Source of the DNA: JAVBJV01 sp031546815
GTDB lineage: Bacteria > Pseudomonadota > Alphaproteobacteria > Acetobacterales > Acetobacteraceae
Direction of reading: 5' to 3'
NCBI GenBank assembly: GCA_031546815.1
Contig: JAVBJV010000006.1
Coordinates: 1-64,000, forward strand
DNA length: 64,000 nt
A program made the position numbers and the translations under genes. Of the stretch, positions 36,404 through 43,897 are shown one piece after another; the stretch's first letter is position 1, and each line of letters opens with the position of its first letter. The notes beneath the pieces are model-generated. The model did no database searches and was not told where the DNA came from. It worked only from the letters and a program-made list of their open reading frames with translations.

Positions 36404-36435
36404 CAAAAGCCGCCGGAAACCCCGGCGGCTTTTTT
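36404..36435 (+). terminator. Terminator after aroQ-accB-accC
   Basis: AAAAGCCGCCGG pairs with the complementary CCGGCGGCTTTT, with an AAACC-type loop and a T-run on the plus strand. The A-run before the stem makes it potentially bidirectional. Confidence 0.92.
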
Positions 36436-36451
36436 TACGGGAAAATTTCAG

Positions 36452-36952
36452 ATGTCCCCCGCCGTCAGATCTGCGCCTGTGCCGGGCAACAGCAAGATCC
36501 ACACATATCTGCCGGGGGCAGATTTCGCGGGCTGCCATGTGCCTCCGGCAGTCCCCGTATCGGCATCGGCGCTTGAACTCTATCTGGCGATCATGGCGCG
36601 ATCGCCCACATGGTTCGACGCGCTGATGACAATCCGCAACCGTGTCGGGGGCATCTTCGGGATCAAGACCCTGACGGGCGGAATGTCTTCACGCCAGACG
36701 GCCGCGGCGCTACAGATTGGTGATCGGGTCGTCATGTTCTCGCTGCTGTATCAAAGCGAGAGTGAAGTCATTCTGGAAGACCGGGACAGGCACCTCGACG
36801 TCAAACTCTCGCTCTGCAAGCTGGAGGACGGCATGGCGGCGATCTCAACCGTTGTGCATGTCCATAACTGGCTCGGGCGGGCTTACATGTTCTTCGTTGC
36901 GCCGGTTCACCGGCTGATCGTGCCCATCATGCTGGCCCGCAGCCAAACGTAA
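36452..36952 (+). CDS. DUF2867-like protein
   Basis: This 166-residue soluble protein resembles the DUF2867 family: MARSPTWFDALMTIRNRV near residue 50, GDRVVMFSLL, DRDRHLDVKLSL and STVVHVHNWLGRAYM, ending in a hydrophobic patch VHRLIVPIML. Its function is unknown; related domains occur with SAM-dependent or redox enzymes. It sits between the accC terminator and the convergent hydroxy-acid dehydrogenase gene. Confidence 0.72.
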   Translation: MSPAVRSAPVPGNSKIHTYLPGADFAGCHVPPAVPVSASALELYLAIMARSPTWFDALMTIRNRVGGIFGIKTLTGGMSSRQTAAALQIGDRVVMFSLLYQSESEVILEDRDRHLDVKLSLCKLEDGMAAISTVVHVHNWLGRAYMFFVAPVHRLIVPIMLARSQT

Positions 36953-36953
36953 A

Positions 36954-38054
36954 TCAGCGCCACAACACCTGCGGGCCGATCTGTTTCAGCGTCGCGCAAC
37001 CGGTCAGCGCCATGGCGATTTCCAGTTCGGTGCGCAGGATGTTCACCACATGCGCAACCCCCGCCGCACCGCCGACACCCAGCCCATAGATGTAAGGTCG
37101 GCCGATCAGCACCGCGCTCGCCCCCAGCGCCAGCGCCTTCAGAATGTCGGTGCCGCGCCGGATGCCACCATCCATCAGCACCGGGGTCCGCCCGGCCACA
37201 CGTTCGACAATCCGCGGCAACATGTCGATGGCGGCGGGCATGGTGTCGAGCGTACGCCCACCATGATTGGACACGATGATCCCCGCCACACCGGCCGCCG
37301 CGGCCTGCGCGGCATCGTCGGGCGAGGTGATCCCCTTCAGGATGATCGGCAGCTTCGTACAGCTGCGCAGCCAGGCGATGTCGTCCCACACCGGCGCACC
37401 ATCCAGCAGACCCCGGAACACCGGGCTTTGCACTGGGGATATCTGTGGGCTGGGACGCTTCGGCAGGTCTTTCAGGTTCACCAGCTCCAGCCCGGGCGGC
37501 AGACGGAAATGCGCACGCTGCTCACTGTTGCGCACGCCATTCACCGGCGCATCCACCGTCAGCACCAGCGCACGATAGCCCGCTGCCTCGGCACGTTCGA
37601 TCAGCGTGCGGGTAAAATCGCGGTCGTGCTGGATATACAGCTGGAACAGCAGCGGGCATTGCGCGTCTGTGGCAATGCTCTCCAGCGTCTGCCCCGCCGC
37701 CGTGCTGATCACCACCGGCGCGTTAATGGCCGATGCTCCCAGCACCGTGGCACGCTCACCATCCGGATGCACCAGTCCGTGCAGCGCGATGGGAGCCAGC
37801 AGAATGGGGAATTCCATCGGGATGCCGAACAGTTCCAGCCGCGTGTGTGCGCTTCGCATATCGGCCAGCACGCGCCCCTGTAGCTGCAAGCGCGTGAACG
37901 CCGCGCTGTTCTGTGCTGCCGTAAGTTCGTCGGCACTGCCCCCCGCCATATAGGCCCAGGCCTCGGCGCTCATCCGGGCACGCGCATGCTGTTCATAGTC
38001 GTAGACGGCAACCGTCCCTGCGGGGATCTGAAATGTCGCGGGCACTGAAAACAC
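36954..38054 (-). CDS. FMN-dependent alpha-hydroxy-acid dehydrogenase (L-lactate dehydrogenase-like)
   Basis: This 366-residue TIM-barrel flavoprotein belongs to the LldD / glycolate oxidase / mandelate dehydrogenase family. Family marks are LLAPIALHGLVHPDGE near the N-terminus, FQLYIQHDRDFT, VLTVDAPVNGVRN, LKGITSPDDA with the FMN-binding Lys, the catalytic histidine in SNHGGRTLD, and DGGIRRGTDILKALALGA near the phosphate site. It oxidises an L-2-hydroxy acid; the exact substrate is unclear. The start is a GTG at 38054; another GTG nine bases downstream is possible. Confidence 0.88.
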   Translation of the reverse strand: MFSVPATFQIPAGTVAVYDYEQHARARMSAEAWAYMAGGSADELTAAQNSAAFTRLQLQGRVLADMRSAHTRLELFGIPMEFPILLAPIALHGLVHPDGERATVLGASAINAPVVISTAAGQTLESIATDAQCPLLFQLYIQHDRDFTRTLIERAEAAGYRALVLTVDAPVNGVRNSEQRAHFRLPPGLELVNLKDLPKRPSPQISPVQSPVFRGLLDGAPVWDDIAWLRSCTKLPIILKGITSPDDAAQAAAAGVAGIIVSNHGGRTLDTMPAAIDMLPRIVERVAGRTPVLMDGGIRRGTDILKALALGASAVLIGRPYIYGLGVGGAAGVAHVVNILRTELEIAMALTGCATLKQIGPQVLWR

Positions 38055-38060
38055 CTTGGC

Positions 38061-38702
38061 TTACAAGTGAAGGGAGAACCGATCGATAATTCCACCAGCC
38101 AGAATATCAACCCCGATGCACATCAGCAAAAATGCCGACAGACGCAGCGCAATGTTGCTGCCGTTCGGGCCAATGAAGCGAATACCATACTCGGCATTTT
38201 TATACGCAAACCAGATCGAGACCGAGATCGCCAGCGCCGCCAGTGTCGCGCCGATGAAGAACAGATACCCGCTCTCGCTGCCATGCCCGCGCCCCGTGCC
38301 CAGCGCAATGGCGACCGAGATGGTACCCGGCCCGGTGGTGATCGGCATGGTCAGCGGAAAGAATGTCGGGTCCACCCCGCCACTCTGCGCGGCGGCTTCG
38401 GCGGCGTTCACGCGCGGCGCATTCAACAGCGTCCACCCGGTGACGGTGATGACTACGCCACCCGCGATACGCAACGCGCCCAGCGAGATGCCGAAGAACT
38501 GCAGCACATACGCCCCCACATACAGCGACGCCATCAACGTGATGAAACTGTAGATGGAAATTTTCATCGCCATACGCGCGCGGTCTTCCGGCAGGCGATG
38601 CGCCGTCATGTTGTAGAACACCAGCGCGCCAGCGAATGGATTGATCAGCGAGATCAGTGCCGGAAACAGCAAGGCGAATGTCGTTATGATATATGACGTC
38701 AT
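38061..38702 (-). CDS. MarC-family integral membrane protein
   Basis: This 213-residue protein has six predicted helices, NPFAGALVFYNMTAH near the start, FFGISLGALRIAGGVVI in the middle, and PLTMPITTGPGTISVAIALG. The family's function is undetermined; it was once thought to affect multiple antibiotic resistance. It is divergent from aat, and its 6-bp spacing to the downstream dehydrogenase gene suggests an operon. Confidence 0.88.
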   Translation of the reverse strand: MTSYIITTFALLFPALISLINPFAGALVFYNMTAHRLPEDRARMAMKISIYSFITLMASLYVGAYVLQFFGISLGALRIAGGVVITVTGWTLLNAPRVNAAEAAAQSGGVDPTFFPLTMPITTGPGTISVAIALGTGRGHGSESGYLFFIGATLAALAISVSIWFAYKNAEYGIRFIGPNGSNIALRLSAFLLMCIGVDILAGGIIDRFSLHL

Positions 38703-38767
38703 CGGTCTCTCGTGGAGTTACGTGCCCGGCCTCTCGGCGCAGGCTTGCACCCGACACTACATCATAC

Positions 38768-38782
38768 CAGCATTAAATGCTG
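38768..38782. promoter_or_regulatory. Palindrome in the marC-aat divergent promoter region
   Basis: CAGCATT-A-AATGCTG is a perfect 7-bp inverted repeat around one base, in an otherwise irregular 114-bp divergent region. It has the size of a dimeric repressor site. No regulator is assigned. Confidence 0.3.
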
Positions 38783-38816
38783 CTTTCCGCGGCGCCTCTG
38801 TGGCAGAATGCTCCGC

Positions 38817-39476
38817 ATGTCGCGACGCATTCCAGACATATCTCCCGACCTGATCCTGCGCGCCTATCGCAGCGGTCTGTTCCCGATGGCCGAAACGCGG
38901 CAGGGCGACAAGGTCTACTGGCTCGACCCTGAAATGCGCGGCATCCTGCCGCTGGACGAATTCCATCTCTCGCGCCGTCTGCGACGCACCGTGCTGAGCG
39001 ATGCATTCCGCGTCACCACAGATGTCGATTTTGCAGGCGTGGTCGCCGGGTGCGCCAGCAGCCGTCCAGGGCGCGAGGACACGTGGATCAACCCGCAGAT
39101 CGAACAGATTTTCACCACCCTGCACCAGATGGGATCCGCACATTCCATCGAATGCTGGGATCAGGACACACTGGTCGGCGGCCTGTATGGCGTGGCGATC
39201 GGCGGGGCGTTCTTCGGCGAGAGCATGTTCTCGCACAAGACCGACTCATCCAAGGTCGCGCTGGTGCATCTGGCGGCGCGGCTGCGGTTGGGCGGGTATC
39301 AGCTGCTGGATACTCAGTTCGTTACCTCGCACCTCGCGCAGTTTGGTGCTGTCGAGATTCCACGCGATACCTATAAGCAGCAGTTGAGCGATGCACTGCT
39401 GGTCGATGCGCTCTGGCAAAGTGATATCCCGAGGGATAAACTGCACGCCGAGATCAACACGCTCCGCACGCATTGA
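38817..39476 (+). CDS. aat: Leucyl/phenylalanyl-tRNA-protein transferase
   Basis: This 219-residue enzyme attaches Leu or Phe to protein N-termini, creating N-degrons for ClpS-ClpAP. Its marks are LILRAYRSGLFPMAE, WLDPEMRGILPLDEFHLSRRL, WINPQIEQIFTTLH, GGLYGVAIGGAFFGESMFS and QLLDTQFVTSHL, covering the whole family. I chose the ATG at 38817; an in-frame ATG at 38808 is also possible. It forms a pathway with clpS and clpA, which lie at the other end of this window. Confidence 0.93.
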   Translation: MSRRIPDISPDLILRAYRSGLFPMAETRQGDKVYWLDPEMRGILPLDEFHLSRRLRRTVLSDAFRVTTDVDFAGVVAGCASSRPGREDTWINPQIEQIFTTLHQMGSAHSIECWDQDTLVGGLYGVAIGGAFFGESMFSHKTDSSKVALVHLAARLRLGGYQLLDTQFVTSHLAQFGAVEIPRDTYKQQLSDALLVDALWQSDIPRDKLHAEINTLRTH

Positions 39477-39504
39477 TACCGCCCTCATCGCAGGAATTTG
39501 CACC

Positions 39505-40050
39505 TTGAAATCCGGTTTGCTGATTGCCGTTCTTCTCGCCGCCGCAACGCCTTCTCTGGCAGAAGCGCCGCCACGCATCACGCCCACGCGCGATGTGCAG
39601 GTGATCTATCGCTTCAACGGCACCAACCTGCCGGTGACCTACAACTATCGCACTGCCACGCAGCAATCACGCGTCGAGGTGCCGTTGCTCGGCTGGGGCG
39701 TGTTTGAGCATCAGCGATCGAAGCTGACCCAGGTCTCGAACCTGCAACGCACTGTGCGCGAGGAAACGCTGGCACCCGCCATGCGCGCCCGTATCCAGCC
39801 GCAGAACATGCAGTTCCAGCGACAGGGGCAGCGCAGCATTGCGGGATACACCTGCACCGACTGGCTGGTGCGCGGCAATGACGGCGACGATGGTGAAGCC
39901 TGCCTGACGCAGGACGGCGTGCTGCTCAGCGGCCACCTGATGCTACCCGACGGGCGGCGTTATTCGGTGGAGGCGCAGTCGGTATCCTATACCCAGCAGA
40001 TCGCGTCGCTGTTCAGAACACCGTCCGATTATCGCGTCGTCCGGCGCTGA
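39505..40050 (+). CDS. Small exported protein of unknown function
   Basis: This 181-residue protein has a signal peptide (about 1-19, ending SLAE). It starts at a TTG at 39505, preceded by AGGAA, which is the only start giving the signal sequence. Visible features are an MQFQRQGQRSIAGYTCTDW segment and two cysteines that could form a disulfide. I do not recognise the family. It follows aat by 28 bp and overlaps the convergent DUF2155 gene by 22 bp. Confidence 0.65.
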   Translation: MKSGLLIAVLLAAATPSLAEAPPRITPTRDVQVIYRFNGTNLPVTYNYRTATQQSRVEVPLLGWGVFEHQRSKLTQVSNLQRTVREETLAPAMRARIQPQNMQFQRQGQRSIAGYTCTDWLVRGNDGDDGEACLTQDGVLLSGHLMLPDGRRYSVEAQSVSYTQQIASLFRTPSDYRVVRR

Positions 40051-40511
40051 GGCACCGCTGCGGGTGCCTGTGTAGCCGCCTGGCAGCCCAGCACACGCAC
40101 ATCATACAGCGGGTGCTGCAGCATCGATGCCGCCGGCGCGGAGGCGAACATCCAACCCTTGAACACCGGGGCTGCCCCACCGCCGCGCGTATCGACGATT
40201 TCCATCCAGGCTACGGTCTCGGGCGTCTGCCCTTCGCCGCGCGTGCGACAGGCGCGCACAGTAATCGACAGCGTGCCGTATTGCACCGGCTGTCCCAGCA
40301 CCGCCATGATATTGGCCGGGCGTGCGTTGATCTTGTCGAGCGTCTGCAATTCCGCCCGTCCGCTGTTCTGCCAGGTCTCCAGCGCGGGTTCGCTGCTGGG
40401 CGCTGCATCGCGGTCCTGCGGAACGTCCGGAAGGACTTCTTCCTGGGTCTGCGCCCAGGCACCGCCCGCCAGGGCCATCGTCAGCAGTCCAGCCAGTGCA
40501 ATACGCCGCAT
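40029..40511 (-). CDS. Exported DUF2155 protein
   Basis: This 160-residue periplasmic protein has a signal peptide (about 1-20, AWAQ). The DUF2155 core includes LDKINARPANI, YGTLSITVRACRTRGEG, a WMEI segment, FKGWMFASAPA and LYDVRVLGC. It has two cysteines. The function is unknown. DUF2155 genes commonly sit near aat and NDUFA12 genes in alphaproteobacteria, as here. Its stop lies within the convergent gene upstream. Confidence 0.85.
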   Translation of the reverse strand: MRRIALAGLLTMALAGGAWAQTQEEVLPDVPQDRDAAPSSEPALETWQNSGRAELQTLDKINARPANIMAVLGQPVQYGTLSITVRACRTRGEGQTPETVAWMEIVDTRGGGAAPVFKGWMFASAPAASMLQHPLYDVRVLGCQAATQAPAAVPQRRTTR

Positions 40512-40526
40512 CGCTTTATTCCGTTC

Positions 40527-40742
40527 TCAGTCCGGCTGCTTCAGCTTCGGGCTGGTCCGCGCATCGATCAGGGTTTGTAAAATCTGCCGCATCGCGGCCT
40601 CGTCGACCCCCATCAGGATCGCGTCGTCGAACGTGTCCTGAAGAACCTGTGCCAGTTCGGCATGGTTCTCGGCCAGCATTTTCAGCTTTTCCCGGCAGGA
40701 GACCGGCGTTCCGTCCGCCTGCATCCAGACCGGGGTTGTCAC
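40527..40742 (-). CDS. Small conserved-looking protein in the NDUFA12-MlaD-DUF2155 operon
   Basis: This 71-residue cytoplasmic protein is predicted from a GTG at 40742 that overlaps the mlaD stop codon (GTGA). It is mostly helical with an acidic segment (TFDDAILMGVDEAAMRQIL). No family is recognised. The tight spacing to its neighbours (overlap upstream, 15 bp before DUF2155) supports it as a real gene. Confidence 0.65.
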   Translation of the reverse strand: MTTPVWMQADGTPVSCREKLKMLAENHAELAQVLQDTFDDAILMGVDEAAMRQILQTLIDARTSPKLKQPD

Positions 40743-41206
40743 TGCCGCGCGCCACCCTCGGTGGACGGCATCATCACGCGTCCGATCAGGTCGTTCAGGT
40801 TCACGGGCGGATATGTATCGGTAATCAGCGCGCCATCAGCCAGCAGCGGGGCCGAATCGTCCTGCCCGGGGTCGAGCGCGACGTAATTCCCGCCCATCAG
40901 CCCTTCCGACAGGATGCGTGCCACTGTCCCCTTGCGCAGACGAAGCCAGTCCTGCACGTGGATTTCGACCATCGCCTGGTAGGTCTGCATATCAACGCGG
41001 ATATTGGCCACCCGCCCGACATCGACCCCGGCCACCTTCACGGTCGCCCCCAGAGGCAGACCGTCAACGCGGTCGAAACGCAGGTTCAGCGCCATGCCGC
41101 CACTGGTGGCACGGCCGGAATTCACCACGGCGTAGGTCAGGAAGCCGATGGCGATGCACAGAATCGCCGCCCCGACCAGGATTTCAAGGATTGAACGCTG
41201 GCGCAT
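40739..41206 (-). CDS. mlaD: MlaD-family MCE-domain lipid transport protein
   Basis: This 155-residue protein has one N-terminal membrane helix (about 8-28) and an MCE domain with GLPLGATVKVAGVDVGRV near residue 50 and ILSEGLMGGNYVAL near 100. MlaD hexamers carry phospholipids between membranes with MlaEF; those partners are not in this window. The gene lies 3 bp after NDUFA12. The placement beside NDUFA12 rather than mlaE/F is frequent in alphaproteobacteria. Confidence 0.88.
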   Translation of the reverse strand: MRQRSILEILVGAAILCIAIGFLTYAVVNSGRATSGGMALNLRFDRVDGLPLGATVKVAGVDVGRVANIRVDMQTYQAMVEIHVQDWLRLRKGTVARILSEGLMGGNYVALDPGQDDSAPLLADGALITDTYPPVNLNDLIGRVMMPSTEGGARQ

Positions 41207-41209
41207 GTA

Positions 41210-41560
41210 TCAGGACCCGGGGGTCCAGGCCTCGTAATCGCCCGTCGCCCGCGCACGCTGGCCACCCGACACCGGATGCCCCGGCGGGAAGTAGCTGGTG
41301 CCCGTGCCGGTCAGGTTCACCTGATGCGGCTTCTGCCAGGCATGACGATTTTCGACCGGCAGCGGCGCATCCATCGTGTAATGCAGCCAGCCATGCCATT
41401 CCGCCGGAACCGCGGTCGGGTCAACCGCACCTTTGTACGAGACAAAGCGCCGCTTGCGACCACGACGGGCGCGACGTTCCTCGAAATACTGGTTCCCGGC
41501 CTGATCGGTGCCGATGCTGTTGGCGTAAAACGATGCAAAAAGACGTGTGAAGAGGCTCAT
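41210..41560 (-). CDS. NDUFA12-family protein (NADH:ubiquinone oxidoreductase accessory)
   Basis: This 116-residue protein resembles the complex I accessory subunit NDUFA12/B17.2: FYANSIGTDQAGNQYFEERR near the N-terminus, RRFVSYKGAVDPTAVPAEWHGWLHY in the middle. It probably takes part in complex I assembly or structure. The ATG at 41560 gives the normal family start. It heads the NDUFA12-mlaD-small protein-DUF2155 operon. Confidence 0.9.
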   Translation of the reverse strand: MSLFTRLFASFYANSIGTDQAGNQYFEERRARRGRKRRFVSYKGAVDPTAVPAEWHGWLHYTMDAPLPVENRHAWQKPHQVNLTGTGTSYFPPGHPVSGGQRARATGDYEAWTPGS

Positions 41561-41733
41561 GTACCGGCAATCTGGCTGTGTTGGTGTCAGAACGCGCAGA
41601 CCATGCCACGAGAGCATGGCCGCGTCTATGGTTACGCCCACCATCGGGCGATATCCACAGGATATTGTATCTATTCGGCAGAAATACCCCAACTTGTCTT
41701 TTCCCTCTGGCCGAGCCGTCGTAAACTGGGGGC

Positions 41734-43275
41734 ATGAAAAAGCTTACGGCGACCAAGAAGACAGCAAATATCAAGGCATGGCATGGCGTTCGCCTGCGTG
41801 TGGTCGATGCTGCGGCAGACCCCGATGCCCCCATTTGCCCGGTCGCCATCCCCGCCAGCTGGAGCGACACCTCGGCCGGCGCGCTGGTTGCCCTGCTGCC
41901 CGATTCTACCGCCATCAGCCTGCCCGTGGCCGCCGACGCCTGGATCAACCCGACCGCCGAACGCGCCCGCCGCGCGGGGCAGTCGGACACGCTGGCGCAC
42001 GACCTGCACACATTGCTGATCAACCGCCGCGGCACGGCCGATGCGTCGGTCTGGACCGGCAAGACGGCCGGGATCACGCCGCGCTTCGTACTCAACCTGC
42101 CGGCGTTCTTCGATACCGAAACCGGGTTCGATCTGGCCGGGCTGCGCGCTGCCATCCGCTCCGCCACGCTCGCGCTGACCTTCGCAGTGCCGGAAGCCAC
42201 CCGCATCGCCATCTGCCTGACCGATCTGGACGGGCTGCTGGCCACGTTCGGGATCGACTACGACAGCACCGAAGCCCGCGCAACGGCCGCCGCCCTGGCT
42301 GCCCTGCTACGCGGCGAGGCAGATACGCTGTCCGCCCATCTGGCCGAGCATTTCGGTGCCCGCAGCACCATGCTGCCCGACTGGCCCGCCCTGCCCGCCG
42401 GTTGCCCGATCCCCGAACTGGTCGAAGCCGCACAGGCCGCGCTGGCCAAAGCTGCCGCCTGCACGTCGCTGCGCCATAACTGCACCACGTCGATCAGCGC
42501 GGCCGATGCGACCGATGCATTGCTCGGCGTTGAGACCGGCGGCATCGCCCCGGCCTTCTCGCCCGTCACGCTGCTGCTGGAAGACCCGGACCTGACGCAG
42601 GCCGCGTCCTCGCGCCTGGTGGCCGATGGATTGTCGGACCGTCAGGCACTCGCCCGCACGCTGGCCGGAGACACATTGTTCCCGCCCGCCACCATCCGCG
42701 CCTATCAGGCGATGCACGATGCCGTGGCTGGTTACATCCACGCGATGATCGCGCGTCCGGTCGCGGCCCCTGCCCCCGTCGCCCCACGCGACCGTTCGCT
42801 GTTCGAGGCCCTGCCCGCGCGCCATGCCGGTTACACGCAGAAAGCCGTCATCGGCAGCCAGCGCCTGTTCCTGCGCACTGGTCAGTACGAAGACGGGCGT
42901 TTGGGCGAGGTCAGCATCACACTACCCAAGGACAACGCCGCCGCACGCGGCCTGATGGAGGCGTTCTCGGCCGCGATCAGCATCGGCTTGCAGCATGGTG
43001 TTCCGCTGTCGGCCTATGTCGAGGCATTGCTGCAGACACGCTTCGGCGCGGCAGGCACGGTCGAGGGTGATCCCGATGTTCCGGCGGCGACGTCTCCGGT
43101 GGATTACGTAATGCGCCATCTGGCCGCGCATTATCTGGGCCGTCACGATCTGCCAAAGGTCGAGCTGGAAAATCCGGAAGCTGCACAGATGCAGGCCCCG
43201 CTGCTGCCGCTGGATCTGCCCAGCACAACCAGCCCGCGTCCGCGCAAGCGCGGGCACCTGAAGGTTGTTGCCTGA
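41734..43275 (+). CDS. Degenerate NrdJ-like protein with TSCPD domain
   Basis: This 513-residue protein matches the C-terminal part of class II (B12-dependent) ribonucleotide reductase. Around 164 it has DLDGLLATFGIDYDSTEAR, like the NrdJ NLGGLLMxxGxPYDSDEGR segment; around 260-275 GIAPAFS corresponds to TGIEPxF; and residues about 365-480 form the TSCPD domain (YLRTGxYEDGRLGE becomes FLRTGQYEDGRLGE). It lacks the first several hundred residues of NrdJ and shows neither the NPCGE thiyl-radical motif nor a recognisable PTGT loop, so reductase activity is unlikely. There is no C-terminal zinc CxxC region. The role is unknown; regulation of or binding to true NrdJ is possible. Confidence 0.75.
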   Translation: MKKLTATKKTANIKAWHGVRLRVVDAAADPDAPICPVAIPASWSDTSAGALVALLPDSTAISLPVAADAWINPTAERARRAGQSDTLAHDLHTLLINRRGTADASVWTGKTAGITPRFVLNLPAFFDTETGFDLAGLRAAIRSATLALTFAVPEATRIAICLTDLDGLLATFGIDYDSTEARATAAALAALLRGEADTLSAHLAEHFGARSTMLPDWPALPAGCPIPELVEAAQAALAKAAACTSLRHNCTTSISAADATDALLGVETGGIAPAFSPVTLLLEDPDLTQAASSRLVADGLSDRQALARTLAGDTLFPPATIRAYQAMHDAVAGYIHAMIARPVAAPAPVAPRDRSLFEALPARHAGYTQKAVIGSQRLFLRTGQYEDGRLGEVSITLPKDNAAARGLMEAFSAAISIGLQHGVPLSAYVEALLQTRFGAAGTVEGDPDVPAATSPVDYVMRHLAAHYLGRHDLPKVELENPEAAQMQAPLLPLDLPSTTSPRPRKRGHLKVVA

Positions 43276-43313
43276 TCCGCTGAAAATCAACCAACCGGAC
43301 ATATCGTCGATTT

Positions 43314-43344
43314 AAAGTCTGGCAGGTTTTCGGGACCGGACTTT
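43314..43344 (+). terminator. Possible hairpin terminator after the NrdJ-like gene
   Basis: AAAGTCTGG pairs with CCGGACTTT (one G-U pair) around a 13-base loop. It lies 38 bp beyond the stop codon. There is no T-run after it, so the role is uncertain. Confidence 0.35.
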
Positions 43345-43378
43345 CAAACTACACTCGGGCGGCAACACCCCGAGGATC

Positions 43379-43849
43379 ATGAACATGACCGAAACCGTCG
43401 AAACCCGTCTTGCTGCATTGGGAATCACGCTGCCACAGGCGGCTGTTCCCGTTGCCAATTACGTGCCGACCGTCATTGCGGGCAACATCCTGATTGTCTC
43501 GGGCCAGTTGCCCTTGCACGAAGGCAAGCTCGCCGTGGCCGGAAAGCTGGGCGGCGGCGTTTCGCCCGAGGACGGCATCAAGGCGGCCCGTTATTGCATG
43601 ATCAACGTCCTCGCGCAGGTGAAGGCCGCGCTTGGCGATCTGGCGCGTGTGCAGCGTGTGGTGCGTCTGGGCGGGTTCATCGCCTGCACGGCCGACTTCA
43701 CTCAGCACGCCCCGGTGATGAACGGCGCATCGGATCTGGCCGTGGAAGCATTCGGCGATATCGGCAAACATGCACGCAGCACAGTGGGCGTTCCCTCGCT
43801 GCCGCTCGACGCAGCGGTTGAAGTCGAAGGCATGTTCCTGATCGGCTGA
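43379..43849 (+). CDS. RidA/YjgF-family protein
   Basis: This 156-residue protein belongs to the RidA superfamily that deaminates reactive enamine/imine intermediates of PLP enzymes. Its marks are ILIVSGQLPL, a GVSPEDGIKAARYCMINVLAQVK helix, and the C-terminal RSTVGVPSLPLDAAVEVEG with the conserved arginine. It is the longer, YjgF-like subgroup. The ATG at 43379 follows GAGG; an ATG six bases downstream is possible. Other PLP enzymes are nearby in the genome. Confidence 0.88.
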   Translation: MNMTETVETRLAALGITLPQAAVPVANYVPTVIAGNILIVSGQLPLHEGKLAVAGKLGGGVSPEDGIKAARYCMINVLAQVKAALGDLARVQRVVRLGGFIACTADFTQHAPVMNGASDLAVEAFGDIGKHARSTVGVPSLPLDAAVEVEGMFLIG

Positions 43850-43856
43850 CGGTGAC

Positions 43857-43883
43857 GCACGATGCGTTGAACGCGCATCGTGC
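43857..43883 (+). terminator. Hairpin after ridA-like gene
   Basis: GCACGATGCG and CGCATCGTGC pair perfectly over a 7-base loop, 8 bp beyond the stop codon. A pyrimidine-rich stretch follows but not a clear T-run. It precedes the FemAB-like start and may reduce readthrough. Confidence 0.5.
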
Positions 43884-43897
43884 CCTCGCCTTCTTCC

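Noticed and set aside
43880..43897. GTG start six codons upstream for the FemAB-like protein
   Set aside because: The GTG lies in the right arm of a 10-bp hairpin, and the resulting N-terminus adds no family feature; the ATG at 43898 fits better.
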